A stretch of 64,000 nt of DNA, taken from contig UCIA01000002.1 in the NCBI GenBank assembly GCA_900472295.1, positions 124,001-188,000 on the forward strand. The letters run 5' to 3'. Both the position numbers and the translations under genes were made by a program. The first letter of the stretch is position 1. Each line of letters opens with the position of its first letter. Below are positions 61,211 through 64,000 of the stretch, in pieces. The DNA comes from Hyphomicrobiales bacterium. Its GTDB lineage: Bacteria; Pseudomonadota; Alphaproteobacteria; Rhizobiales; Rhizobiaceae. Below the pieces are notes generated by a model. The model saw only the letters and a list, made by a program, of their open reading frames with translations. It made no database searches and had not been told where the DNA came from.

Positions 61211-62377
61211 ATGCGTCCTGCTTTGCGCAATTTTTCCGTGGCTGTGCTTGGCATCGTTGTCGCTCTGTGCGGCCCTGCGGCCGCACAAGATTACGCTGGA
61301 TATCGCGTCCTCGACACCAAGGTCATCGATAAGATGTCGACCAGTGCGGGCCAGAAGGCGGCACTGTTGTCGCCGGATGGCAGCCGGGTGCTTCATCTCA
61401 ACGGCCGCGAGTTCTGTCTGCTGGCGCCGTCCCAGATCGGACCCTGGGCAAAACTTGCCTGCACGCAATCCACGCCCGACAACCGTCCGGGCGAAGCGGC
61501 TGATATGTTCTGGTCGCCGGCGGGCAGCCAATTGCTGATGCCGACATATTTTTACGGATTGCAGGCTTTCCGCGACATGGATATCCGGCTTTTCGATCCG
61601 ACCACGTTTGCCGTCAGGAACCTGACCGAGGACAATTTCGACGGCAGCTTTCTTAAAGGCAAAGGGCCTGCAAACGTGGACGTTCTCGCCCATTGGATCG
61701 ACAGCGACACCATCGTCTTCGTCCGCTTCGCGATCCCCGACGGAGGCATCAAGCAAGGTGGCTCGACGAGCCTGATGACGATCGAAGCCGCTGGCGGCGA
61801 CCCTCACCTTGCCTTCGAAATTGCCTCTAAAAAGGGCTTTCGGGTCTGGGCTATGACAGTCTCGGCGGATGGCAAGCAAGTCGCCTATAGCGTGGCGGAC
61901 AAGGACGATGCCGACAAAGCAGGCATCTATCTGCTGAACCTCGGCGAAGCGACGCCGAAGCGTGTTGCAGCGATGAGTGACACCGGCCAGCCGGACGGGC
62001 TGGCTTTTTCAGCCGACGGGAAGTTCCTGCTGCTGCTCGGGCGAAATGTCAAAGGCGTCGACGCCAAGGTCATCAATCTCGCCAGTGGCGAGATCGTGCC
62101 GGTCGATCGTGCCCAGAACATCGTTGGCGTGGCATGGTCGCCGAGCGGGTCCGCGCTGGCCTATATCACCTACGACAGAACCAACGCCAATATGCCCGGC
62201 GGCCTGTTTCTCGCCGAGGCACCTGGCAAGCCGGCCCGGTTGCTCATCGGCGGAGGATTTTTCCCCACGGTTTGTTGCGGCCAGCAACCGCTCATCTGGG
62301 CCTCGAATGACACCATGATCATCGCGCAACTGGGCGACAAACTTGGGTCGGTGCTGTTCGTCAGGTTGGGGCAATAG
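61211..62377 (+). CDS. Secreted TolB-like beta-propeller protein
   Basis: 388 residues with signal peptide (ending GPAAAQ). Repeating strands of the PD40/WD40-like type occur: LLSPDGSRVLHLNGREFCLL, MFWSPAGSQLLMPTYF, VSADGKQVAYSVADKDD, AFSADGKFLLLLGRN, AWSPSGSALAYITYD. Probably a six- or seven-bladed propeller in the periplasm. No enzymatic domain is attached. Role unknown; an upstream regulator lies 65 bases away in the same direction. Confidence 0.75.
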   Translation: MRPALRNFSVAVLGIVVALCGPAAAQDYAGYRVLDTKVIDKMSTSAGQKAALLSPDGSRVLHLNGREFCLLAPSQIGPWAKLACTQSTPDNRPGEAADMFWSPAGSQLLMPTYFYGLQAFRDMDIRLFDPTTFAVRNLTEDNFDGSFLKGKGPANVDVLAHWIDSDTIVFVRFAIPDGGIKQGGSTSLMTIEAAGGDPHLAFEIASKKGFRVWAMTVSADGKQVAYSVADKDDADKAGIYLLNLGEATPKRVAAMSDTGQPDGLAFSADGKFLLLLGRNVKGVDAKVINLASGEIVPVDRAQNIVGVAWSPSGSALAYITYDRTNANMPGGLFLAEAPGKPARLLIGGGFFPTVCCGQQPLIWASNDTMIIAQLGDKLGSVLFVRLGQ

Positions 62378-62414
62378 CGCTGCGGCGCGGGCTTTGCCTG
62401 GAAGAGAGATCCAC

Positions 62415-63026
62415 TCACCACATCGTCTTCTTCGCCCGCTCCGGCCACTCCTTGTCGTAAGCCTCGCCGTCGATATTCCTCCGGCTGGTGACTTCCAGGA
62501 TCTTTCCGGGTGTCGGCAGCGATTTCGGGTCGACGTGCTTTGCCGGATTCCACAGTTCCGAGCGAACGATAGCGCGGGCGCACTGGAAATAGACCGAATC
62601 GACATCGACCACGGTGACCGAGCGCGCCGCCTTGCCTTCGACGGTGAAGGAAGCGCAAAGCGCTGTATCGGTGGTGATGCGGGCGCGGCCATTGACGCGC
62701 AGTGTAGTGCCCGAGCCCGGCACCAGGAACAACAGCCCGACGCGCGGATCCCTGATGATGTTTTTGAGCGAATCGGCACGGTTGTTGCCGCGCCGATCCG
62801 GCATCATCAGCGTCTTCGGGTCATGGATGCGCACGAAGCCGGCGAGATCGCCGCGCGGCGAACAGTCGAGCCCTTCCGGTCCGCTGGTTGCCAGAGCGAC
62901 AAAGGGCGAGGCCTCGATGAAGGCGGCATATTCGGGGATGACATGGTCGAGTTCCTTGACCGTCGACGCTTCGCCGGGCACGCCGTACAGGGCTTCGAGT
63001 TGTTCAACCGATGTGATGAGGGACAT
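62415..63026 (-). CDS. FMN-dependent PPOX-family flavoprotein
   Basis: 203 residues with a split-barrel pyridoxamine-5'-phosphate-oxidase-like fold: FIEASPFVALATSGPEGLDCSPRGDLAGFVRIHDPKTLMMPDRRGNNRADSLKNIIRDPRVGLLFLVPG, then TLRVNGRARITTD and YFQCARAIVRSELW. This matches the MSMEG_1061-type subgroup of FMN-binding proteins. Natural substrate unknown; probably a cytoplasmic reductase. Confidence 0.85.
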   Translation of the reverse strand: MSLITSVEQLEALYGVPGEASTVKELDHVIPEYAAFIEASPFVALATSGPEGLDCSPRGDLAGFVRIHDPKTLMMPDRRGNNRADSLKNIIRDPRVGLLFLVPGSGTTLRVNGRARITTDTALCASFTVEGKAARSVTVVDVDSVYFQCARAIVRSELWNPAKHVDPKSLPTPGKILEVTSRRNIDGEAYDKEWPERAKKTMW

Positions 63027-63173
63027 TTTCTCGTCTCCGAAACTTTGCCGGCGTTACCTCAACTCTATGACGTCCTCGCGACGCGCACAGCCTGGCAATC
63101 AGGAAACGGGTGTCGATGCAACGATTTCAGACGCAAACCGTGGTGACCGTACAAAACGGACACGGAGATCGAA

Positions 63174-63629
63174 ATGGACAAAGCATTTCAATCGCGAAGC
63201 ACCGCCATGGAACTTCTCGAAAACATGTTCGATGTCGAAATGCGCTTCCTGCAATCGGGATCGGGCGACATCGATATGCTGACCGGCGCCTTCCACAGGG
63301 ACGTCATCGTGCATGAACCGCAATCGCTGCCCTATGCCGGCGACTGGGACGGCCTTGAAGGCATCGCCGCTCTTTTCCACAAGATGCAGGAAAGCTGGAT
63401 CAATGTTGCGGTGGAGAACCTCCAGGCGGCGCAAAGCGATGATACTGTGTTCATGAGCTGCACGCTTTCGCTGACGTCGCGAGCCAATGGCGTGACGATC
63501 ACGCAGCCGTTTGCCGAAGTCCTTCGGTTTAGGGATGGCCTGCTGTTTGAAGGCACGCCCTTCTACTACGACACCAGCGAGATCCTGGCGGCTCTGGCCA
63601 AGCCGATACTTGCAACCAGGACGGCTTAA
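63174..63629 (+). CDS. NTF2/SnoaL-like protein
   Basis: 151 residues. MFDVEMRFLQSGSGDIDMLTGAFHRDVIVHEPQSLPYAGDWDGLEGIAALFHKMQESW is the SnoaL/NTF2 opening, followed by the curved sheet (VFMSCTLSLTSRANGVTITQPFAEVLRFRDGLLFEGTPFYYDT). Such proteins are small isomerases, cyclases or binding proteins. No partner enzyme is adjacent. Its stop overlaps that of the next gene. Confidence 0.8.
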   Translation: MDKAFQSRSTAMELLENMFDVEMRFLQSGSGDIDMLTGAFHRDVIVHEPQSLPYAGDWDGLEGIAALFHKMQESWINVAVENLQAAQSDDTVFMSCTLSLTSRANGVTITQPFAEVLRFRDGLLFEGTPFYYDTSEILAALAKPILATRTA

Positions 63630-63979
63630 CGGTCGCGACTCAGCCCCTTTTCCTGCAGTTCGGCGAGATAGGCTGCCCAGCGCTGGTCCTTTTCATGGCC
63701 TAGCGTGTGCAAATAGTTCCAGGTGAAGATGCCGGTGTCGTGGAAATCGTCGAAGGTGATGCGAACCGCATAATTGCCGACCGGCTCTATCTTGAGGATG
63801 GCGACGTTGCGCTTGCCGGGAACCGTCACCCGCTGCTCCGGCGAATGGCCCTGCACTTCGGCCGAGGGCGAAGCGACACGCAGCAGCTCGGCCGGCAGTT
63901 CGAACGGGTGATGAGCTGGAAAGGTGACGGACAGAAGTTTTCTATCCTTCGAAACCCTGAGTTCCCTAGGCGCCGTCAT
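63626..63979 (-). CDS. DUF971 protein (GBBH-like N-terminal domain)
   Basis: 117 residues: LRVSKDRKLLSVTFPAHHPFELPAELLRVASPSAEVQGH and VAILKIEPVGNYAVRITFDDFHDTGIFTWNYLHTLG match DUF971, the N-terminal domain also found in gamma-butyrobetaine hydroxylases and often linked to iron-sulfur protein assembly. Single-domain form. Start ATG 63979 chosen at the domain start; the frame continues to the window end. Complete. Confidence 0.88.
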   Translation of the reverse strand: MTAPRELRVSKDRKLLSVTFPAHHPFELPAELLRVASPSAEVQGHSPEQRVTVPGKRNVAILKIEPVGNYAVRITFDDFHDTGIFTWNYLHTLGHEKDQRWAAYLAELQEKGLSRDR

Positions 63980-64000
63980 TTCTGGTCCATCCTGCAGCAA

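Noticed and set aside
1..64000. CRISPR array
   Set aside because: I saw no regularly spaced 25-40 base repeats; the only regular arrays are the heptamers near 2.1-2.3 kb and the small operator repeats.

Overview
The window looks like chromosomal DNA of a rhizobial alphaproteobacterium, most likely Mesorhizobium or a close relative. The grounds are GC-rich coding DNA, a phosphatidylcholine synthase, and rhizobial family proteins (DUF768, DUF982, DUF1236, DUF930, IalB-like). All identifications come from reading the sequence; no database search was run.

Region 1 to about 6.6 kb is the integrase end of a small integrated element of phage-satellite type. It has a tyrosine integrase, an AlpA-like DNA-binding protein, a RepB/VapE-type primase-helicase and a coupled run of small unknown genes, all read leftward. 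A 9-bp-phased TGTCACC repeat cluster lies beside the primase gene and is a good candidate replication origin or operator. A fragment resembling a tRNA-Ser 3' end near 6623 may be one attachment end; the other end lies outside the window. From 6.6 to 10.1 kb the DNA is gene-poor and partly decayed: an XRE regulator, a small surface-type protein, a frameshifted DUF768 gene, a PilZ protein, and a remnant resembling a lasso-peptide leader.

From 10.1 to 38 kb the content is ordinary chromosome: TerC, RimO, an acyltransferase, a BMP-type nucleoside/purine ABC importer, quinone oxidoreductase, Pcs, a DUF1326/DUF2182 pair, a UbiH-type hydroxylase, an AEC transporter, HspQ, IalB, a YejA-like binding protein, a DsbA/FrnE protein, a BacA/YddA-type ABC exporter, MgtE with a structured leader, Gor, RpiA, Gph and tRNA-Val(CAC).

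Region 39.5 to 54.3 kb is the most unusual part. A four-gene leftward operon encodes a trypsin-DNA/RNA endonuclease fusion, an EAD1-type adaptor fused to a second trypsin, an unknown protein, and a membrane protein whose nuclease-like domain has lost its catalytic His and whose N-terminus resembles STAND-associated modules. Beside it are a Crp-type regulator, a 1408-residue P450-transmembrane-DyP peroxidase fusion, and a class III cyclase with TolB-like and TPR domains. Two perfect TGTGA-N6-TCACA palindromes with matching flanks lie in front of the protease/nuclease operon (and regulator) and in front of the P450-DyP gene. I infer a cAMP-responsive conflict or stress-response locus that may not have been described as a unit.

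From 54.7 kb to the end are ordinary genes: PepSY, a membrane protein, a YcbB-type L,D-transpeptidase, a divergent SDR/TetR pair, rhodanese, a divergent hydrolase/MarR pair with twin operators, a beta-propeller protein, a PPOX flavoprotein, an NTF2-like protein and a DUF971 protein.
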